Shown: positions 15,792-25,789 of the stretch, piece by piece
Position numbering within the stretch: position 1 is the first letter of the stretch
How the letters are laid out: every line of letters starts with the position of its first letter
Source of the DNA: a bacterium
GTDB lineage: Bacteria; SAR324; XYD2-FULL-50-16
Direction: 5' to 3'
Assembly: GCA_018830885.1 (NCBI GenBank)
Contig: JAHJRI010000158.1
Coordinates: 1-56,026 of the forward strand
DNA: 56,026 nucleotides
Translations under genes and position numbers: made by a program
The notes under the pieces: model-generated
Told to the model about the DNA's origin: nothing
Seen by the model: only the letters and a program-made list of their open reading frames with translations
Databases searched by the model: none

Positions 15792-17471
15792 TTAAATGTG
15801 GTATTTCCGGATTTTTCGGTAGAGGGTGGCTCGGTGGATGCCCAGCAGGGCGGCTGCTTTCGGTTTGTTAAAATTTGTTTTTTGCAGCGCTTGCAGAATC
15901 AGCTCCTTTTCGTCGCGGGGCAGGGAGGATTCCACCGGTTTCCCCTCTGCGATCAGTTTGGGCAGATCCTTTTTCTGCAGGATTTTGCCGTCGCATACAG
16001 CAAAGGCATATTCGATGGTGTTGAACAGCTCCCGTACATTTCCCGGCCAGGTGTGACTGATCAGCTGCCGCAGGGCTTCGGGTGAGATACGCCGGATATT
16101 GCGATGCTCTTTCTGATTGAGCGTTTCAATCAGGGACGCGACCAGCAGGGGAATATCCTGCACTCTCTCCCGGAGAGGGGGCAGGTCGATGGGAATGACA
16201 TGCAATCGGTAATAGAGATCGTCCCGGAATTGACCCTCCCTGACCATCCGGCCCAGATCCCGGTTTGTGGCCGCCAGCACCCTGACATCCACCTGCAGGG
16301 TCCGGGTGCCTCCCACCCTTTCAAATTCCTTTTCCTGCAGGACACGCAGGAGTTTGCCCTGCAGCTCAAACGGGATATCGCTGACCTCATCCAGAAAGAG
16401 GGTCCCCTTGTCAGCCAGTTCAAAACGACCCGGTTTGGTGCTGCTGGCACCGGTAAAGGCGCCCTTTTCATGGCCGAAAAATTCGCTTTCCATGAGCTGA
16501 GGTGAGATGGCAGCGCAGTTCACTGCATGAAAGGGTCCCCGGGCCCGACGGCTCCTGTCATGGATTTCCCTTGCCACCAGCTCCTTGCCGGTGCCGCTCT
16601 CCCCTTTGATGAGGACAACAGCGGAACTGGCAGCGATTTTCTTGATGGTTGCGAAGATCTCTTTCATCCTGGTATCGCAACTGATCAGTCTCCCGAAGGC
16701 AAAGCGGTGATCCGGTTCCACGGGAAATTGTTCCTGACGCCGCAAATCACAGAAAAGAAGCAGCCAGCCGGGTGACAGCGACTGGCTCTCCAGCGGCATG
16801 ATGGTGATGGTGACGGGAATATTCTGCCCGGAAGCGGTCAGCAGGCGCACCGGGACATCAAACAGCGCTTCCGGTGCAGAGATCATCTCTGCCAGCAGTC
16901 CGGCCGGTCCGGCTACTTCAGCCCCCAGGTGTTTGACCGCCGATTTGCCGATGGCCTCGGTTTCGGTGATTCCCAGAATGCGACAGGCGCTGCCCGATAT
17001 AATCTGAATACGCAACTGGGGGTCCAGGGTGATCACACCTTCAGCCAGACCATCAAACGTGCTTTTGAGGAGGCTGTTGACCGTTTTGATCTCCCGGATG
17101 CGGTTCCGGATCTCCAGGGCGGACTTGATGCGGGCTTGAAGTTCTATATGTTCAAAGGGTTTTCCAATAAAATCCATGGCTCCGGCGTTGAAACAACGGC
17201 GGAGCATGGTGTTGTCGCTTTCACCGGTCAGCATGATGACCGGAATATCCTCATACCGGGGATCGGCCTTCAACTGTTTGAGCAGCGTGAGCCCGTCAAT
17301 ACCGGGCATGTTGATATCCATCAGGATCAGGTCTACCGGTCTTTTTTCCAGCATCTGAAAGAGATACTCGGATTCGAGCAGAAACAGCGCCTCATAGCCA
17401 AAGGATTCCAGCAGAGCCGTGATCTGTTCGGTGACGGTGGCATCATCATCGACAATCAGGATGTCAGCCAT
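15792..17471 (-). CDS. Sigma-54-dependent response regulator (REC-PAS-AAA-HTH)
   Basis: The protein has 559 residues. The N-terminal receiver has DDD at 8-10 and phospho-acceptor Asp52 in LMDINMPG. A PAS domain follows (about 140-250). The AAA+ module (about 265-495) has Walker A GESGTGKE, the sigma-54-contact loop GAFTGA and an R-finger region. A Fis-type helix-turn-helix (AALLGIHRATLYRKI) ends the protein. It should activate sigma-54 RNA polymerase after phosphorylation. The extra PAS domain between receiver and ATPase is uncommon. It overlaps the upstream kinase by 8 nt, with GGGAGG inside that gene, so the pair is coupled. Confidence 0.94.
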   Translation of the reverse strand: MADILIVDDDATVTEQITALLESFGYEALFLLESEYLFQMLEKRPVDLILMDINMPGIDGLTLLKQLKADPRYEDIPVIMLTGESDNTMLRRCFNAGAMDFIGKPFEHIELQARIKSALEIRNRIREIKTVNSLLKSTFDGLAEGVITLDPQLRIQIISGSACRILGITETEAIGKSAVKHLGAEVAGPAGLLAEMISAPEALFDVPVRLLTASGQNIPVTITIMPLESQSLSPGWLLLFCDLRRQEQFPVEPDHRFAFGRLISCDTRMKEIFATIKKIAASSAVVLIKGESGTGKELVAREIHDRSRRARGPFHAVNCAAISPQLMESEFFGHEKGAFTGASSTKPGRFELADKGTLFLDEVSDIPFELQGKLLRVLQEKEFERVGGTRTLQVDVRVLAATNRDLGRMVREGQFRDDLYYRLHVIPIDLPPLRERVQDIPLLVASLIETLNQKEHRNIRRISPEALRQLISHTWPGNVRELFNTIEYAFAVCDGKILQKKDLPKLIAEGKPVESSLPRDEKELILQALQKTNFNKPKAAALLGIHRATLYRKIRKYHI

Positions 17472-19716
17472 GGCGCACCTCCCGGATGAGTTGAGGAATC
17501 AGCTGCGAGTTTCTGGATTGGGAAGCGTTTTGAATATTCGCCAGAACAGCCTTATAGGGGGTGTCGTAATCCTTGCAGACCGTCAGCATTTTTTCTACCT
17601 GAATTTTCACGGCCTTCCCATCGAAGGGAGGAATACCGGCCAGCGTTCTGAATTCCGCCTTCATGATCTCAACGAATTCCCCAGGCAGCGGCGGCAGATG
17701 GTCGGCCTCCCGGAGAGCGGGTTTACCGGTGATATCACAGCGCAGGTACCGGTGTAAAACCGGAATCAACTTTTTGAAATTGAGGGGTTTGGTCAGGTAT
17801 TCCGAAACGCCGGCCTTGAGTGCGGCTTTCTGCTGATCGATGAAGGCATCTGCCGACAGTGCCACAATGGGGATCTTCCGGCCCCTTGAATCCTGGCGGA
17901 TCTGCTGTGTCGCCTCCATACCGTCAATACCCGGCATGTGCATGTCCATCAGCACCAGGTCCGGCTGCAGGGTCAGTGCCTGATCAATACCCTGTTGTCC
18001 GTTGGCGGCAATGATAATTTCCAGACCCAGTTCCCTGAACAGAACGGCAATCATTTCCTGGTTGGTGGGTTCATCCTCCACCACCAGAACCCGGTTATCT
18101 GCTGCAAACCGGATCTCCTCCCAGTGAATCTCACTCTCCCGGATCTCCTCGCCTTCCGCCTCCAGCAACGGAATCCGGACTCTGAAAAGGGACCCTTTGC
18201 CCACCTGGCTGTCAACCGTCACCGTTCCCCCCAGGAGTTCCGTTACCTGCTTGACGATGGCCAGACCCAGCCCGGTTCCACCATGGTGGCGCGTCATGGA
18301 CTCATCCCCCTGTTCGAACGCATCAAAGATATATGGCAGCCGGTTTGCCGGGATCCCGATACCTTCGTCATGAACCTGGAGAAACAGCCAGTCACCGTCC
18401 CGCAGGGCACTCAGGACGACCTTTTTGTTTGCGGGCGTGAACTTGATGGCATTGCTGACCAGGTTTATCAGGATCTGGTGCAGTTTGGTGCGGTCTGAGC
18501 GGATGACTTCAGGCAGGTCGGGATCGAATTCGTAATTGAAATGCACCGATTTTTTCAGCGCCTGGCTCTTGTTGATATGAAATATCCCCTGTACCAGCAG
18601 TCTGAGATTGATGTTTTCCTGGGAGAGGGTCGTTTTCTCCGCCTCAATTTTGGAGAGATCGAGGATATTGTTGATCAGCTCGGAGAGATTTTCACCGCTG
18701 GACTGAATGTTGGCGAGGTAGTGCTGGAAATCTTTCGGTAGAGCCAGTTTACGCGCCTTTTTCATCAGGAGTTGGGCAAAGCCCAGGATGGAATTGAGCG
18801 GGGTCCGGATTTCGTGACTCATGTTGGCCAGAAAACGGCTTTTGGCGCTGCTTGCCGATTCAGCCTGATGCTTGGCGTTTCTGAGTTGAATTTCCAGCAG
18901 TTTTCTTTCATTAATGTCATGCACCATGGCAAAGGATCCCGATTTCCGGCCCTTGGCGTCAAAGGTCGGCGCGGCGTTCATCAGGCAGGTGACCTGGCGG
19001 CCGTCGGGTCGGGAGATGGCCAGTTCATAAACCCCGGATTTGAGCTTGCTCCTTTCATCCAGTTGATGACGGTATTTGCGGCTGTTTTTTCCATCCAGAA
19101 AATCAAACACCGTATGCCCCTTGATTTCCGATTCGGGTCGACCCAATATCTGGCAGAGGGCGGGGTTGATTTTCAGGATCCGGGCCTGATTGTCGATCTG
19201 CAGAAACCCTTCTGTGGCGGTGTCGAGAATATCCTGGACCGCTTTTTCCGCCTGTTTGCGATCGGTGACATCCCGGTTGCTGGCCCGTCTCCCAAAAGCC
19301 TGCCCGCCAATGCCGGGCACTGGCTGGCAGTTATGATTGATCCATCGTTCCTCACCGGTTTTGGTGATAATGCGAAAGTCGATGCCGTCCAGATGGTTGG
19401 AGCGCAGTTCATTGAAAAAGGTGAGTGATATCCGGGAGCGGTCTTCCGGATGAATGATGCTGTCCAGTAAACCCGGATTCTTCATGAACTCCTCAACCTT
19501 GTATCCGGTAATCCGCTCACAGGAGGGTGAGATATAGATGAAGTTCTCCTCGGGACCGAGCCAGTAGTCCCAGTCATAGGTGTAGTCGGCAACGATCCTG
19601 AAGAAGTCCCGCTCTCGCTGGCTCTCGGTAACCAAGCGTTCCAGTTGTGCGATCCGCTCCCGCAGGGTTTCCAGTTCATCTGCCGGATTCTTTTTTGAAT
19701 TTTCCAACTGCGTCAT
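17464..19716 (-). CDS. Hybrid sensor histidine kinase (PAS-PAS-HisKA-HATPase-REC)
   Basis: The 750-residue protein lacks membrane segments and so is likely cytoplasmic. An N-terminal coiled coil (about 10-40) precedes two PAS domains (about 38-155 and 160-280). The phospho-acceptor helix is SHEIRTPLNS near residue 305. The HATPase boxes DEGIGIP and HGGTGLGLAI lie near 455-490. A receiver domain (VVEDEPTN; acceptor in LMDMHMPG) spans about 545-660. The C-terminal 90 residues are helical and resemble a degenerate HPt or docking segment. It is coupled to the sigma-54 regulator downstream. The ligand is not predictable. Confidence 0.94.
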   Translation of the reverse strand: MTQLENSKKNPADELETLRERIAQLERLVTESQRERDFFRIVADYTYDWDYWLGPEENFIYISPSCERITGYKVEEFMKNPGLLDSIIHPEDRSRISLTFFNELRSNHLDGIDFRIITKTGEERWINHNCQPVPGIGGQAFGRRASNRDVTDRKQAEKAVQDILDTATEGFLQIDNQARILKINPALCQILGRPESEIKGHTVFDFLDGKNSRKYRHQLDERSKLKSGVYELAISRPDGRQVTCLMNAAPTFDAKGRKSGSFAMVHDINERKLLEIQLRNAKHQAESASSAKSRFLANMSHEIRTPLNSILGFAQLLMKKARKLALPKDFQHYLANIQSSGENLSELINNILDLSKIEAEKTTLSQENINLRLLVQGIFHINKSQALKKSVHFNYEFDPDLPEVIRSDRTKLHQILINLVSNAIKFTPANKKVVLSALRDGDWLFLQVHDEGIGIPANRLPYIFDAFEQGDESMTRHHGGTGLGLAIVKQVTELLGGTVTVDSQVGKGSLFRVRIPLLEAEGEEIRESEIHWEEIRFAADNRVLVVEDEPTNQEMIAVLFRELGLEIIIAANGQQGIDQALTLQPDLVLMDMHMPGIDGMEATQQIRQDSRGRKIPIVALSADAFIDQQKAALKAGVSEYLTKPLNFKKLIPVLHRYLRCDITGKPALREADHLPPLPGEFVEIMKAEFRTLAGIPPFDGKAVKIQVEKMLTVCKDYDTPYKAVLANIQNASQSRNSQLIPQLIREVRHG

Positions 19717-20109
19717 TGTCTGTTGATCAGCAACCCTGCTGTCAGGGGCCAGTAACTACCCGGGGGCCGTGGTTCGAATGGATGCAAAAAATAAAATCGT
19801 CACATCATTTTAAACCAAGCGTCGGGGAATTGCCCATCCTTTCTTTGAATTTTATTGTTCTATGGTAACGTTTCACCACAATCCCCCCGGAGTCGTGCAC
19901 ATTGACAGCGCCATCCCGGAGATGCTTAACCGCTTCCAATCCGTTCATGAGAAGCGAGACGGGCAGCTTCGAAAAGACCGGTCATGACTTCTGTTAGGTA
20001 ATTGATTGTGTAACTTAAAAGCCCTTTTCTCAGCAGAAGCTGAGCCCTGTGTACGATTGAGGTAATACCGGGATATCGCTGCGGACCGGAAAAGGCGACT
20101 CGATCGGCG
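19717..20109. other. Intergenic region between kinase and AEC transporter gene
   Basis: These 393 bp contain a degenerate family B repeat (about 19897-20060) and presumably the promoter of the kinase operon near 19720-19800. No further structure is clear. Confidence 0.5.
19897..20060. repeat. Degenerate family B repeat
   Basis: CATTGACAGCGCCATC and GATGCTTAACCGCTTCC match the central part of the 12255-12477 copy. The string at about 20028-20055 (CTCAGCAGAAGCTGAG then CCTGTGTACGATTGA) matches its end. The order is rearranged and the termini are lost. Confidence 0.55.
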
Positions 20110-21000
20110 CTAGCCGATCACGGCACAGATATAGAAGGCAAGGGGGAGGGTAATGGGGCTGAGCAGGGTCGAAATCATGAGTACCGAGCTGGCAAAGCGG
20201 CTGTCCACCCCGTAGCGGATCGGTAAAATGGCGGAAAAAACGGCTGAAGGCAGCGATGAGGCGACCATGACCACGGTCCTGGTCAGCCCCGTGAATCCAA
20301 ACAGGGTACTGGCCAGCCGGCCGAACAGCAGACCGAGCAGGAAACGCATCAGGACGCCAACCAGAATATGAATATTGAAGGATATCCGGTAGCGGTTCAG
20401 GGACATGCCAATGGTGAAAACAGCCAGTGCCGGGGCCACTGCGCCGCCAAAAGCAAATCCGGAGAGGATGGTTTGATGGACCGGGATCTGGAAAATACTA
20501 AACGTCAGTCCCAGCAGAATGGACCAGATCAGGGGGGTGCGGACGATCTCCTTCAACCCCTTCCAGCTGAAACTGCCCGTAACCACCACGATCCCCAGGG
20601 TAAAGATATAGAAGGTCTGCAGCTGGTCGTAGAGCACAATCAGGTTCATCGCTGCCAGTCCGCCCCAGAGTTTCATGACCGGTATCCCCAGGAATCCGGA
20701 ATTCATGAAGAGCATGGGGGGCGCCACGGCACGGAAATTCAGCCGGAACAACCGGCAGTAGATCCAGGAGATCACCAGGAAAAGACCCACCACCAGGGTC
20801 ACGGCGCCAAAGATTCGGACAATCTGCGTGAGGGAGGTCGGCGTGGTGCAGAAGGAGTGAAACACCAGCAGGGGCATGAAAAAATCGGTGACCACACGGA
20901 CGACCGGTCCCTCGGAAAGGGAAAAAAGCCGTGCGATGATATATCCGCCGATAATCAGCAGGAAAATGGGGAAAAGGATGGTTGCCGGGTTAAATCCCAT
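20110..21000 (-). CDS. AEC-family auxin-efflux-like permease
   Basis: The 296-residue, very hydrophobic protein has about ten predicted membrane spans in two halves. The conserved mid-helix Asn/Gly segment FMNSGFLGIPVMKLW (about 100-114) is typical of AEC/PIN-like carriers. Bacterial members export or import small carboxylates such as malate or malonate; the substrate here is unknown. It is the last gene of a rarD, CWC, AEC minus-strand operon, 32 bp after the CWC gene. GTTAACC-type signals are absent; the start is the first ATG. Confidence 0.88.
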   Translation of the reverse strand: MGFNPATILFPIFLLIIGGYIIARLFSLSEGPVVRVVTDFFMPLLVFHSFCTTPTSLTQIVRIFGAVTLVVGLFLVISWIYCRLFRLNFRAVAPPMLFMNSGFLGIPVMKLWGGLAAMNLIVLYDQLQTFYIFTLGIVVVTGSFSWKGLKEIVRTPLIWSILLGLTFSIFQIPVHQTILSGFAFGGAVAPALAVFTIGMSLNRYRISFNIHILVGVLMRFLLGLLFGRLASTLFGFTGLTRTVVMVASSLPSAVFSAILPIRYGVDSRFASSVLMISTLLSPITLPLAFYICAVIG

Positions 21001-21032
21001 GGGATGACTGCTCCGATCTGTTGCGTCCGGGG

Positions 21033-21245
21033 TTACGGTTCGTTCCTGCGATATTCATTCAGGCAAATCCGACAGATACAGGCCTTATTCAGCTTGTCCT
21101 CAGGTACCAGACTGAAAATGCCCCGGGGAATCGCTTCAGACACGCACCAGCACTGGCCGTTTATCTTATAAGCCGGGTTTTCGGCTCCGCACTGGTTGGG
21201 TTTCCCGCAAATCGGGCAGAGAGAGGGATCAATGGAATGTGACAT
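21033..21245 (-). CDS. Cysteine-rich CWC-family protein
   Basis: The 70-residue protein carries CPICGKPNQCG near the N-terminus and the CWC triplet (GQCWCVSE, about residues 31-38). C-terminal CICRICLNEY completes a zinc- or metal-binding set of cysteines. This matches the cysteine-rich CWC family, whose function is unknown. It sits between two transporter genes, 6 bp after rarD, and is probably cotranscribed. Confidence 0.85.
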   Translation of the reverse strand: MSHSIDPSLCPICGKPNQCGAENPAYKINGQCWCVSEAIPRGIFSLVPEDKLNKACICRICLNEYRRNEP

Positions 21246-21251
21246 GGTCTA

Positions 21252-22157
21252 TCAGGATCGACGGTAATAGAGAATGGAATCCAGGGAATAGAGCGCCAGG
21301 GCGATCCAGATGAGGATAAAGGTGATCACCTGGGCCATGGCAAAAGGTTCGTGATAGACAAAGATACCCAGCAGAAACATGCAGGTGGGCGCCAGGTACT
21401 GCATGAAACCCACCGTGGACAGTTTCAGCTGCCGGGCACTGATGGTGAACAGCAGCAGCGGAATCGCTGTCACCACGGAGGCCCCCAGCAGAAAAAGATC
21501 GGTCCGGGTGTCCGTCTGCAGAAAAACGCCGGTGCGATTGGTGTACAACACCACCAGGGTTATCCCTGCCGGCACCGAAAGCATCAGGGTTTCAATCGCC
21601 AGACCCACCAGGGAAGCCACAGCCACCATCTTGCGGATCAATCCATAAAATCCGAAAGTGAAGGCCAGAATCAGCGAGATCCAGGGAAACTGGCCGAAAT
21701 AGAGGGTCAGGTAGAGAACCCCGCCGGCTGCGATGATCAGTGACAGGGTTTGGAGATGCCTGAAACGCTCCTTCAGGAACAGCATGCCCAGCAGGACGTT
21801 AACCAGGGGGTTGATGTAGTATCCGAGACTGGCCTGCAGCAGGTGATCGTTGGTGACAGCCCAGATATAGATCAGCCAGTTGATGCTGACAAAGAGCGCG
21901 GTGGCCATCAGAATGGCGCAGGCTTTCGGATTGCGGATCGTGGCCAGAAACTCCTTCCAGCGCCCCCGCAGGATGATAATGGGCATCAGGAACAAAAAGG
22001 ACCAGACAATCCGATGGAGAATGACCTCCAGTGCCGGGACCTGTCTCAGCTCCTTCCAGTATATCGGGCTCAAGCCCCAGATCAGAAAGGCGGTCAGACC
22101 CGACATCAGGCCCAGCAGCGACGACGGTGAGACATTGTCAGAAGTTTGTTTATTCAT
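21252..22157 (-). CDS. rarD: RarD-type EamA permease
   Basis: The 301-residue protein has about ten transmembrane helices forming two EamA repeats. The N-terminal FLIWGLSPIYWKEL and the IVWSFLFL block are characteristic of RarD proteins, as is GYYINPLVNVLLGMLFLKER near residues 105-124. RarD belongs to the drug/metabolite transporter superfamily; the transported compound is not established. It heads the operon with the CWC protein and AEC permease. A family A hairpin element lies shortly upstream, at 22227-22350. Confidence 0.9.
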   Translation of the reverse strand: MNKQTSDNVSPSSLLGLMSGLTAFLIWGLSPIYWKELRQVPALEVILHRIVWSFLFLMPIIILRGRWKEFLATIRNPKACAILMATALFVSINWLIYIWAVTNDHLLQASLGYYINPLVNVLLGMLFLKERFRHLQTLSLIIAAGGVLYLTLYFGQFPWISLILAFTFGFYGLIRKMVAVASLVGLAIETLMLSVPAGITLVVLYTNRTGVFLQTDTRTDLFLLGASVVTAIPLLLFTISARQLKLSTVGFMQYLAPTCMFLLGIFVYHEPFAMAQVITFILIWIALALYSLDSILYYRRS

Positions 22158-22458
22158 CAGTTATTCATACCATGGGGACTCAAACAACCATTTTCAGGAT
22201 TGGCCTGTCGCTGACTGCAGGCAACATCGGTTTTCAAGAAACGCATTCATCCTTCCTGGAGCTCCTGGACGCCATCCATGGCTTCCAAGGTTCTTGAAAC
22301 ATCAACCCTTTGATGGTGACTGAGTTCCAATTAATCAAGGTGCCCTTAAGTTAACGGCATTGGTTGTCCAGTAGTTGTTATCATGGACCAGGATGCGCAA
22401 AAATTCAATGACCAGTTGCCCCGGAATCTCTCCTTGGCAATCTGGCGGTCTGCCGGGG
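22158..22458. other. Intergenic region with a family A element
   Basis: These 301 bp separate rarD from the end of the NUDIX gene on the same strand. The repeat at 22227-22350 fills the centre; nothing else was identified. The rarD promoter must lie within or beside the repeat. Confidence 0.5.
22227..22350. repeat. Family A hairpin (TTAAGGGCACC outer-arm subfamily)
   Basis: The core spans TTTCAAGAAACGCATTC to GGTTCTTGAAA with GGAGCTCCTGGA inside. The right flank CCAATTAATCAAGGTGCCC plus TTAA is the reverse complement of the left flank of the 4050 copy and of the core-deleted copy at 30738. Arm pairing outside the core is imperfect here. Confidence 0.8.
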
Positions 22459-23145
22459 TCAGCTCCAGGCAAAATAGGGCTGCTCGTAGTGGGCAACCCG
22501 CGTTGATCTGCCCAGGATGGCGACTTCGCGGAATTGATAGAGAATGGCCCCGGTTGGGGTAGCGATCCAGCTGTTTCCCACCGGCATCAATAAGACCGGA
22601 TATTCCGATTCCGGAATTCGTTCCAGAATCGGGGCATCCTCCCGCAGCAGCTCTTCGAGCGGTACCCGATGCACGGACCGAACCTCGCCCGGATCCGGAT
22701 GCAGTGTCAGATTCGGCCCTCCCCAAAGCACGACGGGTGTCATCACGAAGCCGGAGCGGGTGGTAAAGTCGTCCAGGTAGCCGATGATCTGTTCCGGTCC
22801 GAGGTGGAGCCCCACCTCCTCTTCGAGTTCCCGGAGCGCGGCGGTTTCCGGAGTTTCCCCCGGTTCAAGCCGACCGCCTGGAAATGACCACTGCCCCGAG
22901 TGGTTCTTCAGACCGGCAGCCCGGCGAGTGAGGACCACTGCCCCGTGATGGCGCCGGTTTTCATTACCGGAAATGCCGTATACCCCCGGATCATCGGCAA
23001 TATCAACGATCGTGACTGCCACCGCTGCCCTGCGGGATCCCTCCCGGGGATGCTTGATGACTTCCAGCCGCTCCAGGTTCGATCGGATGTGGGAAAGCAG
23101 TGTCTGATCGCAGATCAGTGGAATATTCTGGGAAGACTGTCTCAT
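22459..23145 (-). CDS. NUDIX hydrolase
   Basis: The 228-residue reading from MRQSSQN is one option; an upstream ATG at 23220 would add 25 residues. Neither has a clear ribosome binding site. The Nudix box is GGRLEPGETPETAALRELEE (about residues 97-116 from 23145), continuing EVGL. The preceding VLTRRAAGLKNHSGQWSFPGG resembles the CoA-pyrophosphatase (NudL) signature. CoA or acyl-CoA pyrophosphate hydrolysis is therefore plausible, but ADP-ribose or nucleotide substrates are not excluded. Confidence 0.85.
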   Translation of the reverse strand: MRQSSQNIPLICDQTLLSHIRSNLERLEVIKHPREGSRRAAVAVTIVDIADDPGVYGISGNENRRHHGAVVLTRRAAGLKNHSGQWSFPGGRLEPGETPETAALRELEEEVGLHLGPEQIIGYLDDFTTRSGFVMTPVVLWGGPNLTLHPDPGEVRSVHRVPLEELLREDAPILERIPESEYPVLLMPVGNSWIATPTGAILYQFREVAILGRSTRVAHYEQPYFAWS

Positions 23146-23448
23146 GGGTGATTGGTTGAATTTTATTTCGGAAATGGTGACTTTCAGTTTTCTGTCAGGT
23201 ACCGGGCCCGTCAACACCATGCGGTGCTGTCAATCATACTGAATTGGGGCTTTTCGTGCACCCTGTTTCTTCAAATTCCTTAAATTCCTTGTAAACGGAC
23301 GCAATGTGCCCGTCTGCAAGACAGCGGATTCTGAGATCGCACGAAAGCGGGGCCAGTCAACCGGGCATTTTTACCGCCAGTGGTCTGCAACCGGTTTTCC
23401 GGATTGCGGTCTGGTCGGTGGAGTCTATTTCTCTATGATCATTGACGA

Positions 23449-25359
23449 TCAACGGGCATACTGGTCAATAGGTAAAACGAAACAAAATGTCGCGCCACCG
23501 GTTGGATTGTTCTCCGCCCATATTTTCCCGTGGTGAGCCTCGATGATTTCCTTACCAATGGCCAGTCCCAGTCCGGTGCCGCCTGCGCCTGTTTTGGTTT
23601 TGCTGCTTTGAATAAATTTGTCAAAAATAGTGTCAAGCTCTGCTTCCGGGATGCCAATGCCTTCATCCTTAATTCTGACCATGATAGCGGGTGCGGTTGT
23701 GGCCATGGCCCGATTGGAACCGGTTGTCAGCTCTGCGGGTTCGAATGAAATCGTAATCGATCGTCTGGCCGGTGTATACTGGATGGCGTTGGATATGAGA
23801 TTACGCAATACCTGGCCGATCCTGAACGCCTCACAGGCCACATTGGTAGAAAACCCGGGTTTTTCCATATCCAGGGAGATGGATTTTTCCGTTGCAGAAA
23901 AAGAAAATTCGGGAATAAGATTTTCGACCATTGAGGCAAGGTCGGTGTTCTGCATCTCAAAATCTTCCCGACCGGACTCCAGCTTCGACAGGTCGAGGAG
24001 GTTGTTGAGGAGGATCAGCAGGCGTTCCCCCGAGATTCTGATCTGTGTGAAGTAGTGCTGTAGTTTATCCAGGCTGGACCGGTTCAGCTTTTCAATGCCG
24101 TATTTTGAGTAGTTGAGAATATGATGCATGGGCGTCCGCAACTCGTGGGAGATATTGGCCAGAAACTCACTCTTGAGACTACTGGCAAGCTCTGCTTCCT
24201 CTTTGGCCTTTTGATAGTCCGCCGTTCGCTTTTTCACTTCCTGTTCAAGCTCACCATAGGCTTTTTGCAGGGCATCCTCGGCCCGTTTTCGATCCGAGAT
24301 ATCATAGTGTTGAAAGACAACATACCTGAGGCTGCCGTCGCTTTTCAGGATGGGATAGGCGAAGATCTCGAGAAACAGCTTTCCCTTTTTTGATGTTGTC
24401 AGTCCGGCAGATTCAGTGGCGATATCAAGATCAAAAACAGCTTCCCAGTTTTTTGTCTTCATTTCCGAGAAGACCTCGTTCAGGATTGGCCTCGACCCGT
24501 TACCGAGGGTTGCCTGATCCTCCAACACATTGTACCGGCCAGGGTTGAGGTCATCCGCAGCGACCCCGAACATTCGGCAGAACTCGGGATTCACCCTGAC
24601 GATGGTGCCCGACGGGTCGTACAGACAGGTGCTGGTGGTGGACTGTTCGAACAACTGCGCAAAAAACAGCTCGCTTTCTCTCAGGGCGATTTCCGCCTCC
24701 TTGCGCTCGGTGATATCCTGATTTACCCCGAACGTCCTGACGATCCGGCCCCCAGCGTCTTCAACAAACCGGAAGCGCACGGCAATATGGCCTGTGCTGC
24801 CATCGCCGCGGATGATCCGGTGCTCGAGCTGCTGGTTGAAGTTGGGATCGGCACTCTCAATGGCCTTCAAATTCTGATCATCGGGGTGCACAAACATGCG
24901 AATGTACTCGGCGGATGACATGGTATAGCCACCCACCTGCTCAGCGGTTGTGTGGTAGATCGAATAGAATTCATCGGTGAACCTGAACTGGTCCTTTTCA
25001 ATATCGAATTCCCAATGGCCTAACTTCGCCAGCTGCAGTGCATTGGACAGATCCGACCTGCTTTCAATCCTTGTGGGATCTGGTTCCTTGCCTCCGGCGA
25101 TGTGCGCCCCGGTCATGTTTGTCGGGTTTTCCTGGGTATCTACAGCCACCCCCTGCAGTCCGTCGTGGCTGTCACCATCTTTCACATCCGGGTGCCCCGT
25201 CAACGGGGTTTCCGAAAAATCCGGATGGACGATGGCTTTTTCTGCCCGCAGGTGTGCGTTTTCCAGTTTTGTTTTTCTCAATTCATCGACTAACCGGATG
25301 ACTCTTCTTTCCAGCTCATCAACCAGGTTGCTTTTATTCATAGAAGGATTTTGTTCCAT
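23449..25359 (-). CDS. PAS-domain sensor histidine kinase
   Basis: The 636-residue soluble protein starts with a coiled coil (about 8-45). A PAS_3-type domain (about 105-215) ends in FGVNQDITERK. A second PAS (about 222-355) and a coiled-coil linker follow. The phospho-acceptor is in ISHELRTPMH (about residue 408). The HATPase carries DEGIGIP and GGTGLGLAIG near the C-terminus. There is no receiver domain and no adjacent response regulator, so it is an orphan kinase. A poly-repeat region of about 1 kb lies upstream and no ribosome binding site is obvious at the ATG chosen. Confidence 0.92.
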   Translation of the reverse strand: MEQNPSMNKSNLVDELERRVIRLVDELRKTKLENAHLRAEKAIVHPDFSETPLTGHPDVKDGDSHDGLQGVAVDTQENPTNMTGAHIAGGKEPDPTRIESRSDLSNALQLAKLGHWEFDIEKDQFRFTDEFYSIYHTTAEQVGGYTMSSAEYIRMFVHPDDQNLKAIESADPNFNQQLEHRIIRGDGSTGHIAVRFRFVEDAGGRIVRTFGVNQDITERKEAEIALRESELFFAQLFEQSTTSTCLYDPSGTIVRVNPEFCRMFGVAADDLNPGRYNVLEDQATLGNGSRPILNEVFSEMKTKNWEAVFDLDIATESAGLTTSKKGKLFLEIFAYPILKSDGSLRYVVFQHYDISDRKRAEDALQKAYGELEQEVKKRTADYQKAKEEAELASSLKSEFLANISHELRTPMHHILNYSKYGIEKLNRSSLDKLQHYFTQIRISGERLLILLNNLLDLSKLESGREDFEMQNTDLASMVENLIPEFSFSATEKSISLDMEKPGFSTNVACEAFRIGQVLRNLISNAIQYTPARRSITISFEPAELTTGSNRAMATTAPAIMVRIKDEGIGIPEAELDTIFDKFIQSSKTKTGAGGTGLGLAIGKEIIEAHHGKIWAENNPTGGATFCFVLPIDQYAR

Positions 25360-25541
25360 GTTCAGACCAGCGATGTCCGTTCCCTATCTGTGTCCATGCA
25401 GAAAATAGCGCGTGCCATGTCGTCCTGTCGGTTTCTCATCCAAGTCACCATGCTCTGTAGCGTATCTGCAACTGGGCACTCTGAATGTTCCCGGAGTGAG
25501 CAGCAGATACTTCACTAGCGGCACTCATGCTTTTAAGTTAC

Positions 25542-25787
25542 ACGTCAATGCCATTTAGTTAAGCTTTAAATCCCATGTTTGCAATGGACCCGTTTCAATT
25601 GCGGATCCGTTTCAAGATGATCTAAAACTTGCTTCGCTGAGCGCCCAAAACTCGCTTTGCTCAAACAATTGGGCCCTCGGCCGCTTCGCTTCGTTCAGAT
25701 CATCTAGGAAACGTCTCCAAGCAATTCAACCAGGTCCATCGCAGACACTGAGCAAGCAGCTTAACTAAATGACATTGAGTTCCACGT
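25542..25787. repeat. Nested palindromic element
   Basis: Outer arms ACGTCAATGCCATTTAGTTA (continuing AGCT) and AGCTTAACTAAATGACATTG pair. An inner pair, GATGATCT (25616) and AGATCATC (25697), encloses a GC-rich block containing GCTTCGCTGAGCGCCC and CGGCCGCTTCGCTTCG. It directly abuts the next hairpin at 25790. Confidence 0.75.
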
Positions 25788-25789
25788 GA

